Source of the DNA: Rhodobacterales bacterium
Lineage (GTDB): Bacteria; Pseudomonadota; Alphaproteobacteria; Rhodobacterales; Rhodobacteraceae
Length of the DNA stretch: 37,081 nt
Direction: 5' to 3'
Assembly: GCA_026400325.1 (NCBI GenBank)
Contig: JAPLPF010000120.1
Coordinates: 1-37,081 of the forward strand
The translations under genes and the position numbers were made by a program. Below are positions 1 through 7,499 of the stretch, piece by piece. The notes below the pieces were generated by a model that saw only the letters and a program-made list of their open reading frames with translations, was not told the DNA's origin and did not search any database. Position 1 is the first letter of the stretch, and every line of letters begins with the position of its first letter.

Positions 1-68
1 CTCCTGGTCCTGCCTTCCGGAAACTTCGCCCTTCCCCGAACCCATGCTACCCTTCCCCCAGCGACTCA

Positions 69-90
69 CCCCGCCCGAGGAGGGGCGGGG
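69..90. other. GC-rich hairpin just upstream of the GFA-like gene
   Basis: CCCCGCCC (69-76) can pair with GGGCGGGG (83-90) around a six-base loop. No T-run follows. It may be the terminator of a gene ending before the window, or a chance structure. It lies about 24 bases before the ATG at 114. Confidence 0.3.
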
Positions 91-113
91 GGCCGCCAAA
101 GGGAGGACCCACC

Positions 114-553
114 ATGACCACCCATTACGCAGGCGGCTGCGAGCATGTGCACGTCACCGCCTCGGCCGAGCCCATCGACAACCACGAATGCCATTGCAAC
201 GTCTGCAAGTCGGTCACTGGCCAGCAGCACACGCATGTCGCCTTCTTCAACCACGCCGACATCCAGGTTGATCACCCCGAGCTGATCAAGCGCTCGCCGT
301 TCAACGCCCAGAACCCGAACGGGCCGCTGGAAATCTGCCAATGCACAAAATGCGATGCGGTGCTGATGCTGGACGACAAGCAGGGCCGCATCCGTGTGGC
401 GGTGAGAATGTCATGGGCTACGACGACGCCAAGTTCCCAAAGGCCTCCTACCATGCGTTCTGGGACGAGACGAAGGGCTATCCCGCCCCGCATGACGGCC
501 GCCCGGTCTTTTCCGGCCTGCAGCCCAGCTTTGTCTGGCCCGCTGGCGCCTGA
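114..553 (+). pseudogene. GFA/CENP-V-family protein, frameshifted
   Basis: This looks like a glutathione-dependent formaldehyde-activating (GFA/CENP-V) family protein, a small zinc-binding fold often called an S-(hydroxymethyl)glutathione synthase homologue. The ATG at 114 has a strong ribosome site (GGGAGGA). Family hallmarks are readable: HECHCNVCKSVTGQ, then FNAQNPNGPLE, CTKCDAVLMLDDKQ and RIRVAV. After RIRVAV the homology jumps to another frame at about 404 and continues as NVMGYDDAKFP, YHAFWD and FVWPA to a stop at 551-553. One missing base near 404 explains this. In addition the usual N-terminal GGCxCG zinc motif reads GGCEHVHV, so its second cysteine is gone. Two independent defects suggest decay, although a single-base sequencing error could explain the shift. 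The formaldehyde role is a family label only. Confidence 0.75.
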
Positions 554-585
554 AACGACCGCCCGAGACGGACGCCCGGCGACCC

Positions 586-614
586 TTGCCAGCCGGGGGC
601 AATGCCCCTATAAG
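586..614 (+). promoter_or_regulatory. predicted sigma-70-type promoter for rplO-secY-adk
   Basis: TTGCCA (586-591) and TATAAG (609-614) are separated by exactly 17 bases, about 100 bases before rplO. An inverted repeat CCGGGGGC (593-600) / GCCCCCGG (614-621) brackets the downstream spacer and -10 element, which could be an operator or coincidence. A promoter is expected here because rplO is separated from the rest of the spc operon by the GFA-like pseudogene. Confidence 0.6.
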
Positions 615-711
615 CCCCCGGTGGCCCGTCAGGCTGCACGACTCAACCAAGAAACGCCGTGTTTGCCCCTGCCGTCGCAGCAAGGGCAGTTCCGGCAAAG
701 GAGAATGCGAC

Positions 712-1191
712 ATGAAACTGAATGAACTCGCCGACAATCCCGGCGCAGCCAAGAAGCAAAAGCGTGTGGCCCGTGGCCCTGGTTCGGGCAAGGGCAAGAC
801 CGCTGGCCGTGGTATCAAGGGTCAGAAATCCCGCTCGGGCGTCGCAATCGGCGGCTACGAGGGTGGCCAGATGCCGCTGTATCGCCGTCTGCCCAAGCGC
901 GGCTTCAACAAGCCGAACCAGCTGCGCTTTGCCGTGGTGAACCTTGGCCTGATCGAGAAATTCATCGCTGCCGGCAAGCTGGACGCCAAGGTCGAGATCA
1001 CCGAGGACGCGCTGGTCGCGGCTGGTCTGACTTCGCACAAGCGCGACGGGATCCGGGTTCTGGCCAAGGGCGAGATCACCTCGAAGGTCATGCTCAAGGT
1101 TTCGGGCGCGTCAGGCCCGGCCGTTGCAGCGATCGAGAAGGCGGGCGGCAGCGTGACGCTTCTGGCACCAGTCGCAGCCGCTGCCGAATAA
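712..1191 (+). CDS. rplO: 50S ribosomal protein L15
   Basis: This is uL15, a structural and assembly protein of the large ribosomal subunit. The start at 712 follows AAAGGAG. The 159-residue product opens with [20 protein letters not shown] and has the glycine/lysine-rich rRNA-binding N-terminus typical of the family ([20 protein letters not shown]). It continues with [18 protein letters not shown], the L15 signature, and a compact C-terminal domain ending in an Ala-rich tail. Length matches bacterial L15. It is followed by secY after 128 bases, the usual L15-SecY order. The upstream neighbour is a broken GFA-like gene rather than rpmD, so this gene probably heads its own transcript from the promoter at 586-614. 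Confidence 0.97.
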   Translation: MKLNELADNPGAAKKQKRVARGPGSGKGKTAGRGIKGQKSRSGVAIGGYEGGQMPLYRRLPKRGFNKPNQLRFAVVNLGLIEKFIAAGKLDAKVEITEDALVAAGLTSHKRDGIRVLAKGEITSKVMLKVSGASGPAVAAIEKAGGSVTLLAPVAAAAE

Positions 1192-1319
1192 CGGCCCCGG
1201 GCGCGCTGGCGACCAAATAGGCTTGTGAGCGGCCGGAAGGTCGCTTACATCACGTTGAGTTTTCCCGCGCCGCCTACCGGAAAACGGTCTGGCGGCGCTT
1301 GCCTTGAAAGAGACCCCAC

Positions 1320-2681
1320 ATGGCATCTGCCGCCGAGCAAATGGCCGCCAACCTCAGCTGGAGCACGCTGGGCAAGGCTACCGACCTGCGCCAACGCATC
1401 TTCTTCACGATCGGCTTGCTGATCATCTATCGGCTTGGCACCCATATTCCGGTGCCGGGCATCGACGGTGACGCCCTGCGTGAGTTCATGGACAAGGCGG
1501 GGCAGGGGATCGGCGGTATGCTGAACCTGTTCACCGGTGGTGCGATCAAGCGCATGGCGATCTTTGCGCTGGGGATCATGCCTTATATCAGTGCCTCGAT
1601 CATCGTGCAGCTTCTGGCCACGATGTACGGGCCTTGGCAGGCGTTGCGCAAAGAAGGTGAGCAGGGCCGCAAGAAGCTCAACCAGTACACCCGCTATGGC
1701 ACATTGGCGCTGGCGCTTTTTCAGGGCTATGGCATCGCGGTATCGATCCAGGCCGGTGGTCTTGCGCATACGCCGGGTGCCTTCTTCATCGCCTCCTGCG
1801 TCATCACGCTGGTCGGCGGCACGATGTTCCTGATGTGGCTGGGCGAGCAGATCACCGCGCGCGGCATCGGCAACGGCATTTCGCTGATCATCTTCGTCGG
1901 CATCGTGGCCGAGATTCCGGCCGCCATCGCGCAGTTCTTCGCGCAAGGACGGTCGGGCGCCCTGTCAACCCCGGTGATCCTGGGCGTGATCCTGATGGTC
2001 ATCGCGGTCATCGCCTTCGTCGTGTTCATGGAACGGGCCTTGCGCAAGATCAGCATCCTGTATCCGCGCCGTCAGGTCGGCATGAAGGTCTATGAGGGTG
2101 GCTCGTCGCACTTGCCGATCAAGGTGAGCCCGGCAGGCGTCATCCCGGCGATCTTTGCTTCGTCGATCCTTCTGTTGCCGACGACGGTCAGCACATTCTC
2201 GGGCGGGGGGACCAATCCGGTCCTGTCCTGGCTTGCCGCGAACCTTGGCTACGGCCAGCCGCTGCACCTGGTGTTCCTTGCCATGATGATTGTGTTCTTT
2301 GCCTATTTCTACACGTTCAACGTGTCCTTCAAGATCGATGAAGTGGCCGAGAATCTGAAGAACCAGAATGCCTCGATCCCGGGTATCCGGCCGGGCAAGA
2401 AGACCGAAGAGTATCTGGAATACGTGGTCAACCGCGTGCTTGTGCTGGGGTCGGCCTATCTTGCGGCGGTCTGCCTTCTGCCCGAGGTGCTGATTTCCCA
2501 ACTGGGTATTCCGTTCTATTTCGGCGGCACCTCGGTCCTGATTGTCGTTTCGGTGACGATGGACACGATCCAGCAGGTGCAGTCGCATCTTCTGGCGCAT
2601 CAATACGAAGACCTGATCGAAAAGTCGCAGCTGCGCGGGAAGAAGAAGTCCACCGCACCCAAGGCCCCGGCGCGGCGCTGA
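1320..2681 (+). CDS. secY: preprotein translocase subunit SecY
   Basis: This is the central pore subunit of the SecYEG translocon, which exports and inserts proteins at the inner membrane. The 453-residue product has the ten-helix SecY pattern, with a first helix near residues 25-42, the plug region after IPVPGIDG, and later helices up to about 430. Recognisable segments are [15 protein letters not shown], the cytosolic loop [36 protein letters not shown], and a basic tail. The start at 1320 follows AAAGAGA. The gene stops four bases before adk, so the two are co-transcribed and probably translationally linked. Confidence 0.97.
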   Translation: MASAAEQMAANLSWSTLGKATDLRQRIFFTIGLLIIYRLGTHIPVPGIDGDALREFMDKAGQGIGGMLNLFTGGAIKRMAIFALGIMPYISASIIVQLLATMYGPWQALRKEGEQGRKKLNQYTRYGTLALALFQGYGIAVSIQAGGLAHTPGAFFIASCVITLVGGTMFLMWLGEQITARGIGNGISLIIFVGIVAEIPAAIAQFFAQGRSGALSTPVILGVILMVIAVIAFVVFMERALRKISILYPRRQVGMKVYEGGSSHLPIKVSPAGVIPAIFASSILLLPTTVSTFSGGGTNPVLSWLAANLGYGQPLHLVFLAMMIVFFAYFYTFNVSFKIDEVAENLKNQNASIPGIRPGKKTEEYLEYVVNRVLVLGSAYLAAVCLLPEVLISQLGIPFYFGGTSVLIVVSVTMDTIQQVQSHLLAHQYEDLIEKSQLRGKKKSTAPKAPARR

Positions 2682-2685
2682 CAGC

Positions 2686-3270
2686 ATGAGGAACGTGATC
2701 CTTCTGGGCCCCCCCGGTGCGGGCAAGGGCACGCAGGCCAAGCGTCTGGAAGAGGCGCGTGGCATGGTGCAGCTTTCCACCGGGGACATGCTGCGCGCAG
2801 CGCGGACCTCGGGAACCGAGATGGGCCGAAAGGTCGCCGAGGTGATGGAGCGCGGCCAGCTTGTCACCGATGAGATTGTAATCGGCCTGATCGAGGAACG
2901 GCTTCAGGCGGGCGCACCCGGCGGCTTCATCTTTGACGGCTTTCCGCGCACGCTGAAGCAGGCCGATGCCCTTGGCGCGCTTCTGGCGCGCCAGGGCATG
3001 AAGCTGGACGCGGTGATCGAACTGGTGGTCGACGACGCCGCGCTTGTCGGACGGATCGTGAAACGCGCCGAAGAGGCACAGGCCGCTGGTCAGCCGGTCC
3101 GCCGCGACGACACGCCCGAAGTCTTCGAAGTGCGCCTGCGCGAATACTACAAGAGCACGGCACCCCTGATCGGCTATTACTGGGCCAAAGGCGATCTGGT
3201 GCAGATTGACGGCATGGCCGAGATGACGGTCGTTGCGCGCGCGATCGCATCGGTTCTTGACAGGGCCTGA
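2686..3270 (+). CDS. adk: adenylate kinase
   Basis: Adenylate kinase interconverts ATP + AMP and 2 ADP in the cytoplasm. The 194-residue product has the P-loop GPPGAGKGT at residues 7-15, the AMP-binding STGDMLR and DGFPRT motifs, and ends normally. The LID region is the short form ([20 protein letters not shown]) without the four-cysteine zinc motif, which is usual in alphaproteobacteria. The start lies four bases after the secY stop and lacks a convincing ribosome site of its own, so coupling to secY translation is likely. The secY-adk-rpsM order is typical of alphaproteobacterial ribosomal operons. Confidence 0.96.
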   Translation: MRNVILLGPPGAGKGTQAKRLEEARGMVQLSTGDMLRAARTSGTEMGRKVAEVMERGQLVTDEIVIGLIEERLQAGAPGGFIFDGFPRTLKQADALGALLARQGMKLDAVIELVVDDAALVGRIVKRAEEAQAAGQPVRRDDTPEVFEVRLREYYKSTAPLIGYYWAKGDLVQIDGMAEMTVVARAIASVLDRA

Positions 3271-3299
3271 ACTGGGCCTGAAAAACTTGAACCGCGGCC

Positions 3300-3328
3300 T
3301 TGACGGCCCCGGCAAAAGCCCCTAATGC
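3300..3328 (+). promoter_or_regulatory. predicted sigma-70-type promoter for rpsM-rpsK-rpoA-rplQ
   Basis: TTGACG (3300-3305) and TAATGC (3323-3328) are exactly 17 bases apart in the 191-base gap between adk and rpsM. This would start a separate alpha-operon transcript with a leader of about 125 bases. Confidence 0.55.
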
Positions 3329-3461
3329 ACGGCGTCCCGCGGTGGAATCGCCTTGCGGGCCTTCCTTATTGGAAGTTCGGACCATCAGGGGCCAACCCCG
3401 TGGTGGAGTTGTGAAAAAAGGTTCTGGCACTACGGAACCGCAACCTAGAAGGACGACACGT

Positions 3462-3830
3462 TTGGCACGTATTGCTGGCGTCAACATTCCGACCGCGAAA
3501 CGGGTTCCGATCGCGCTGACCTACATCACCGGGATCGGCCCGCACACCGCAGACACGATCTGTGCGGCACTCAAGATTGATCCTGCCCGTCGTGTGAATC
3601 AGCTGAACGACAGCGAAGTGCTGGCGATCCGCGAATACATCGACGCGAACCTCACGGTCGAGGGCGACCTGCGCCGCGAAACCACGATGAACATCAAGCG
3701 TCTGATGGACCTTGGCTGCTATCGCGGCCTGCGTCACCGCAAGGGCCTGCCGGTCCGCGGTCAGCGCACCCACACCAACGCACGCACCCGCAAAGGCCCC
3801 GCAAAGGCCATTGCCGGCAAGAAGAAATAA
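3462..3830 (+). CDS. rpsM: 30S ribosomal protein S13 (TTG start)
   Basis: This is uS13, of the small-subunit head, which contacts 16S rRNA and the P-site tRNA. The product starts (M)[18 protein letters not shown] and carries the helix-two-turn-helix region [11 protein letters not shown], then [14 protein letters not shown] and the basic tail [14 protein letters not shown]. Homologues start at exactly this alanine. The only initiation codon there is TTG at 3462, preceded by AAGGA at 8-base spacing, so a non-AUG start is the best call. In-frame starts further upstream would add about 54 residues foreign to S13. Length is 122 residues, normal for the family. rpsK follows after 12 bases. Confidence 0.95.
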   Translation: MARIAGVNIPTAKRVPIALTYITGIGPHTADTICAALKIDPARRVNQLNDSEVLAIREYIDANLTVEGDLRRETTMNIKRLMDLGCYRGLRHRKGLPVRGQRTHTNARTRKGPAKAIAGKKK

Positions 3831-3842
3831 GGGGCCCCGGAT

Positions 3843-4238
3843 ATGGCACGCGATACCAAGGCCTCCCGCACGAAGAAGAAAGAACGCAAGAACATCGCCG
3901 CTGGCGTGGTTCATGTGAACTCTTCGTTCAACAACACCAAGATCCTGATCTCGGACGTTCAGGGCAACGCGATTTCCTGGTCGTCTTCGGGCACCATGGG
4001 CTTCAAGGGCTCGCGCAAGTCGACGCCCTATGCCGCCCAGATGGCCGCCGAGGATGCTGCCCGCAAGGCGCAGGAACACGGCATGAAGACCGTCGAGGTC
4101 GAAGTGCAGGGTCCGGGTTCGGGCCGTGAATCGGCGCTGCGCGCGCTGGCAGCGGTTGGTCTCAACATCACCTCGATCCGTGACGTGACCCCGCTGGCCC
4201 ATAACGGCTGCCGTCCGCCAAAGCGCCGCCGCGTCTGA
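3843..4238 (+). CDS. rpsK: 30S ribosomal protein S11
   Basis: This is uS11, on the small-subunit platform near the mRNA exit, where it helps shape the E site. The 131-residue product begins [19 protein letters not shown] and contains the family core [18 protein letters not shown], then [20 protein letters not shown] and [13 protein letters not shown]. It ends with the conserved [15 protein letters not shown] tail. It is linked to rpsM by a 12-base gap containing AAGGGG. A hairpin that could act as a partial terminator lies just after the stop and before rpoA. Confidence 0.97.
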   Translation: MARDTKASRTKKKERKNIAAGVVHVNSSFNNTKILISDVQGNAISWSSSGTMGFKGSRKSTPYAAQMAAEDAARKAQEHGMKTVEVEVQGPGSGRESALRALAAVGLNITSIRDVTPLAHNGCRPPKRRRV

Positions 4239-4251
4239 CACAAGTATTATG

Positions 4252-4300
4252 GCCGGGCCGCGAGGGGGGGATCCTCCGCGGCCCGGCTTTCGTTGTTTTT
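4252..4300 (+). terminator. strong hairpin with T-rich tail between rpsK and rpoA
   Basis: GCCGGGCCGCGAGG (4252-4265) pairs with CCTCCGCGGCCCGGC (4273-4287), with one bulged base, followed by TTTCGTTGTTTTT. This has intrinsic-terminator form but sits inside the alpha operon, so it may be a partial terminator or an RNA processing site. Confidence 0.6.
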
Positions 4301-4360
4301 CGATCCTCGGGCGTCCAGCTGCTTCGGACATCGGCAGCGGACAAGAATAGGGGCTTCAGC

Positions 4361-5377
4361 ATGATCCACAAGAACTGGCAGGAACTTATCAAGCCGACGC
4401 AGCTTGTCGTGAAGGCGGGGGCTGATGCCGCCCGCACCGCGACGGTGATCGCCGAACCGCTGGAGCGGGGCTTTGGCCTCACCCTCGGCAACGCGCTGCG
4501 CCGGGTGCTGATGAGCAGCCTGCAGGGCGCGGCCATCACGTCCGTGCAGATCGACAACGTCCTGCACGAGTTTTCCAGCGTGGCAGGCGTGCGGGAAGAC
4601 GTGACCGACATCGTGCTGAACCTCAAGGGTGTCAGCATCAAGATGGAAGTCGAAGGGCCGAAGCGTCTGTCGATCTCGGCCAAGGGTCCGGGCGTCGTGA
4701 CGGCTGGCGACATTTCGGAATCGAACGGCATCGAGATCCTGAACAAGGATCATGTGATCTGCCACCTTGACGACGGTGCCGACGTGTTCATGGAACTGAC
4801 GGTTTCGACCGGCAAGGGCTATGTCGCGGCCGACAAGAACAAGCCGGAAGATGCGCCGATCGGCCTGATTGCCATCGACGCGATCTATTCGCCGGTCAAG
4901 AAGGTTTCGTATGAAGTGACCCCGACCCGAGAGGGCCAGGTTCTGGACTATGACAAGCTGACGATGAAGGTGGAAACCGACGGCAGCCTGACCCCGGACG
5001 ATGCCGTGGCCTATGCCGCGCGCATCCTGCAGGACCAGCTGTCGATCTTCGTCAACTTTGACGAACCGGAATCGGCCAAGCTTGGCGAAGTGGATTCGGG
5101 TCTCGAATTCAACCCGCTCCTCCTGAAGAAGGTCGACGAGCTGGAGCTTTCGGTCCGTTCGGCGAACTGCCTGAAGAACGACAACATCGTCTACATCGGC
5201 GATCTGATCCAGAAAACCGAAGCAGAAATGCTGCGCACCCCGAACTTCGGCCGCAAGTCCCTGAACGAGATCAAGGAAGTGCTGTCTGGGATGGGCCTGC
5301 ACCTTGGCATGGACGTCGAGGATTGGCCGCCGGAAAACATCGAAGACCTGGCCAAGCGCTTCGAGGACCAGTTTTAA
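4361..5377 (+). CDS. rpoA: DNA-directed RNA polymerase subunit alpha
   Basis: The alpha subunit dimerises to nucleate RNA polymerase assembly and contacts promoters and activators through its C-terminal domain. The 338-residue product has a normal N-terminal domain (residues about 1-235, including [18 protein letters not shown] and [13 protein letters not shown]). A linker and a C-terminal helix-hairpin-helix domain follow ([37 protein letters not shown]). The start at 4361 follows AGGGG. It lies 122 bases after rpsK with a terminator-like hairpin between, and a palindromic element lies directly after its stop, so its mRNA may be processed apart from its neighbours. Confidence 0.97.
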   Translation: MIHKNWQELIKPTQLVVKAGADAARTATVIAEPLERGFGLTLGNALRRVLMSSLQGAAITSVQIDNVLHEFSSVAGVREDVTDIVLNLKGVSIKMEVEGPKRLSISAKGPGVVTAGDISESNGIEILNKDHVICHLDDGADVFMELTVSTGKGYVAADKNKPEDAPIGLIAIDAIYSPVKKVSYEVTPTREGQVLDYDKLTMKVETDGSLTPDDAVAYAARILQDQLSIFVNFDEPESAKLGEVDSGLEFNPLLLKKVDELELSVRSANCLKNDNIVYIGDLIQKTEAEMLRTPNFGRKSLNEIKEVLSGMGLHLGMDVEDWPPENIEDLAKRFEDQF

Positions 5378-5379
5378 CA

Positions 5380-5423
5380 GTCGGGGTGAACCCCGACCTA
5401 CGTAGGGCGGGGTTCACCCCGCC
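5380..5423. repeat. 44-bp double-palindrome element between rpoA and rplQ
   Basis: Two 22-bp arms (5380-5401 and 5402-5423) are reverse complements apart from two positions, meeting at CCTACGTAGG. Each arm is itself a hairpin: GTCGGGGT-GA-ACCCCGAC on the left and GGCGGGGT-TC-ACCCCGCC on the right. The two mismatches between arms are paired changes within each small hairpin, which argues for selection on the hairpins. The form is that of a REP-like dispersed element; I see only this one copy in the window. Confidence 0.75.
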
Positions 5424-5536
5424 TTGCGAAATGCCCGGACTGCCGGGGAAAACACGGGTTGCAGAAACCCCAAGGTGAGCGGGGCCACACGTAGGCCCTG
5501 CCGGACAAAGCAAAACACGCGCGATAGGAGATTCCA

Positions 5537-5947
5537 ATGCGTCACTCAAATGGCTACCGCAAGCTGAACCGGACCCATGAACACCGCAAGGCGATGTTCG
5601 CGAACATGGCCGGCAGCCTGATCGAACACGAACAGATCAAGACCACCTTGCCCAAGGCCAAGGAACTGCGCCCGATCATCGAAAAGCTGATCACGCTGGC
5701 CAAGCGCGGTGACCTGCATGCCCGCCGTCAGGCCCATGCGCAACTGAAGCAGGACATGCACACCGCGCGCCTGTTCGAGATCCTCGGGCCGCGCTACAAG
5801 GACCGCCAGGGCGGCTATGTGCGCGTACTGAAAGCGGGCTTCCGCTATGGCGACATGGCACCGATGGCGATCATCGAGTTCGTGGATCGTGACACTTCGG
5901 CCAAGGGCGCAGCCGACCATGCCCGCTCTGCCGCCGCCGAAGTCTGA
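5537..5947 (+). CDS. rplQ: 50S ribosomal protein L17
   Basis: This is bL17, a large-subunit protein near the polypeptide exit tunnel and the last gene of the alpha operon. The start at 5537 follows AGGAGA. The product is 136 residues and opens [20 protein letters not shown], then [24 protein letters not shown] and [23 protein letters not shown], all family hallmarks. It has a short Ala-rich tail. The 159-base gap from rpoA holds the double palindrome. A clean terminator closes the operon 24 bases after the stop. Confidence 0.97.
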   Translation: MRHSNGYRKLNRTHEHRKAMFANMAGSLIEHEQIKTTLPKAKELRPIIEKLITLAKRGDLHARRQAHAQLKQDMHTARLFEILGPRYKDRQGGYVRVLKAGFRYGDMAPMAIIEFVDRDTSAKGAADHARSAAAEV

Positions 5948-5971
5948 AGCGAAACGTCGGTAAAGGTTAAC

Positions 5972-6000
5972 AAAAGGCCCGCTTCCACGCGGGCCTTTTC
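5972..6000 (+). terminator. intrinsic terminator after rplQ
   Basis: AAAAGGCCCGC (5972-5982), loop TTCCAC, GCGGGCCTTTT (5989-5999): a perfect 11-bp stem ending in a T-run. It ends the ribosomal operon and separates it from luxR. Confidence 0.9.
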
Positions 6001-6121
6001 GCTATCAACGCTTGAAAAGCGCCCTAAATCGCGGTTCTGGCGGAATACATCTTGCGCCCGTGCCAATGCCGCACAAGATCAATCTGCAGTAGAATCGTGC
6101 GAGTCCTCAGAGTGGTTCCGG

Positions 6122-6733
6122 ATGTCCGAACGCAAAGCCATCACCATGCTGCTTGAACAGCTCGATCTGCTGGCCCCGATGGGCTATACGGTCGGGCTGC
6201 ATATCCGCTTTGCCACCCCGCTGGTCTACCGCAGCTCTTATCCTCCGGCCTGGGTAGAGCACTACAACAACAACTCCTACTATCTGCGCGATCCGCTGGT
6301 CTTCTGGGGCGTGGGTGTCGAGGGCACCACGCGCTGGAGCGCCATTCCCCTTCCGGACCCGTTCGGGGTGATGAAGAAGGCGGCCGGGCACGGTTTGAAC
6401 TATGGCGCGGTGTCGTCCTACGGGCCGATCACCTCGCGCTCGATCGTCGGGATCAGCCGTTCGGACCGAGAGTTCGACGACGGCGAGCTCGCACAGTTGA
6501 AGGAACTTACCACTCAGTTGCACATCGAGGCAAAGCCGCCATCCGAACTGACGAAAGCGCAGATCGAAGCGCTGCAATGCCTTGCCAATGGGGATAGGCA
6601 CGCGGCGGCGGCGGAAAAGCTTGGCATCTCGGAAAGCGCCTTCAAGGCGCGGCTCCTGTCGGCGCGCGTCCGGCTTGAGGCCCGCACCACCTCGGAAGCG
6701 ATCCGCAAGGCGCGGGAATACCGGCTGCTTTAG
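6122..6733 (+). CDS. luxR: LuxR-family autoinducer-binding transcriptional regulator
   Basis: This is an acyl-homoserine-lactone-responsive transcription factor. The N-terminal half is an autoinducer-binding domain with the expected conserved residues: W44 and Y48 in PAWVEHY, D57-P58 in LRDPLVFW, and W72 in TTRWSAI. The C-terminal helix-turn-helix spans about residues 143-203 (LTKAQIEALQCLANG, LGISESAFKARL). The recognition region is diverged from the usual EIA...TVxxH pattern. The gene is 203 residues and lacks a strong ribosome site. It sits 52 bases upstream of a LuxI-type synthase in the same direction, so the two form a sender-receiver pair. I could not identify a convincing lux box. Confidence 0.9.
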   Translation: MSERKAITMLLEQLDLLAPMGYTVGLHIRFATPLVYRSSYPPAWVEHYNNNSYYLRDPLVFWGVGVEGTTRWSAIPLPDPFGVMKKAAGHGLNYGAVSSYGPITSRSIVGISRSDREFDDGELAQLKELTTQLHIEAKPPSELTKAQIEALQCLANGDRHAAAAEKLGISESAFKARLLSARVRLEARTTSEAIRKAREYRLL

Positions 6734-6785
6734 TCCATGCCATCCCCTTCCAAAGGTTTTTGAACCAGAAGAAGGAGAGACGGAA

Positions 6786-7373
6786 ATGCAAGCCACCACG
6801 TTGTCCTATGACAACCTGCACAATCACGGGGAACTTTTTGCGAACATGTTCCGGGCGCGTCACCGGACGTTCATCCAGAACGCCAAGTGGGACCTGCCCG
6901 AATCCAACGGGATGGAGTTCGACCAGTACGACACCCCGGCCAGCCGCTGGGTCTGTGTCCACCAGGACGGCGAGGTGATGGCTGGCGTGCGCCTGACCCC
7001 CACCACGCACCGTTGCGGTATCTACACCTACATGATCCGCGATGCGCAGCGCGGGCTTCTGGAAACGATCCCGCGCGATCTTTTGAACTTTGAAGCACCG
7101 ATTGACCCGAACATCTGGGAATCCAGCCGTGTCTTCGTGTCCGACCAGGTGCCCGCAGCCGAACGCCTGCGCGTTCAGATGCAGTTGATCCACGAGATGG
7201 TGATCTCGGCCCGCACCCTTGGGGCGACGACGCTTCTGGGGATCATCCCGGAAAACTCGCCGCGCCTTGCCCGCCGGGTTGGACTGGATTGCCAGCCCTC
7301 GGGTCCGGTCATGGACACGGGCGGCACGCGGTCGGTCTGCGTGACGATCAGCATGGCGACCAAGCTGCATTGA
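6786..7373 (+). CDS. luxI: acyl-homoserine-lactone synthase (LuxI family)
   Basis: LuxI enzymes make N-acyl-homoserine lactones from S-adenosylmethionine and acyl-ACP. The 195-residue product begins MQATTLSYDNLHNHGELFAN after a strong GAAGGAG site. Most of the family's catalytic-core residues are visible: R24/R27 and F29 in RHRTF, W35, acidic residues in GMEFDQYDTPASRW, R69 in GVRLTPT, and E112 and R115 in WESSRVFV. The C-terminal half (TTLLGIIPENSPRLARRVGL) is the acyl-chain-binding region. The acyl chain cannot be predicted from sequence. It is probably co-transcribed with the LuxR-type regulator just upstream. Confidence 0.93.
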   Translation: MQATTLSYDNLHNHGELFANMFRARHRTFIQNAKWDLPESNGMEFDQYDTPASRWVCVHQDGEVMAGVRLTPTTHRCGIYTYMIRDAQRGLLETIPRDLLNFEAPIDPNIWESSRVFVSDQVPAAERLRVQMQLIHEMVISARTLGATTLLGIIPENSPRLARRVGLDCQPSGPVMDTGGTRSVCVTISMATKLH

Positions 7374-7499
7374 TGGCGGGATCTCATGCAGGGCGACACG
7401 CTGCCTGCGACGCAGGGCAGGTGCCTTTGCCTGCCGCTGGCCGGGGCGACAGGCAGCAGATGCCTTTTGCTTGGGCGCAAGCTGCCCTAGACTGTGCAG

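Noticed and set aside
3300-3461. N-terminally extended S13 starting at 3300
   Set aside because: The extension covers the predicted promoter and leader, lacks S13 similarity, and homologues begin at the TTG-encoded position.
6001-6121. lux box upstream of luxR
   Set aside because: Short palindromes such as CTGCAG and GCTT/AAGC occur, but no 18-20 bp dyad with the ACCTG/CAGGT pattern is seen.
6582-6785. Longer LuxI start inside luxR
   Set aside because: The ATG at 6786 has a strong ribosome site and begins where the family begins; the extension overlaps luxR in another frame.
7410-7450. GGGCAGG...CCTGCC hairpin after luxI as a terminator
   Set aside because: The stem is short and no T-run follows, so it was not called.
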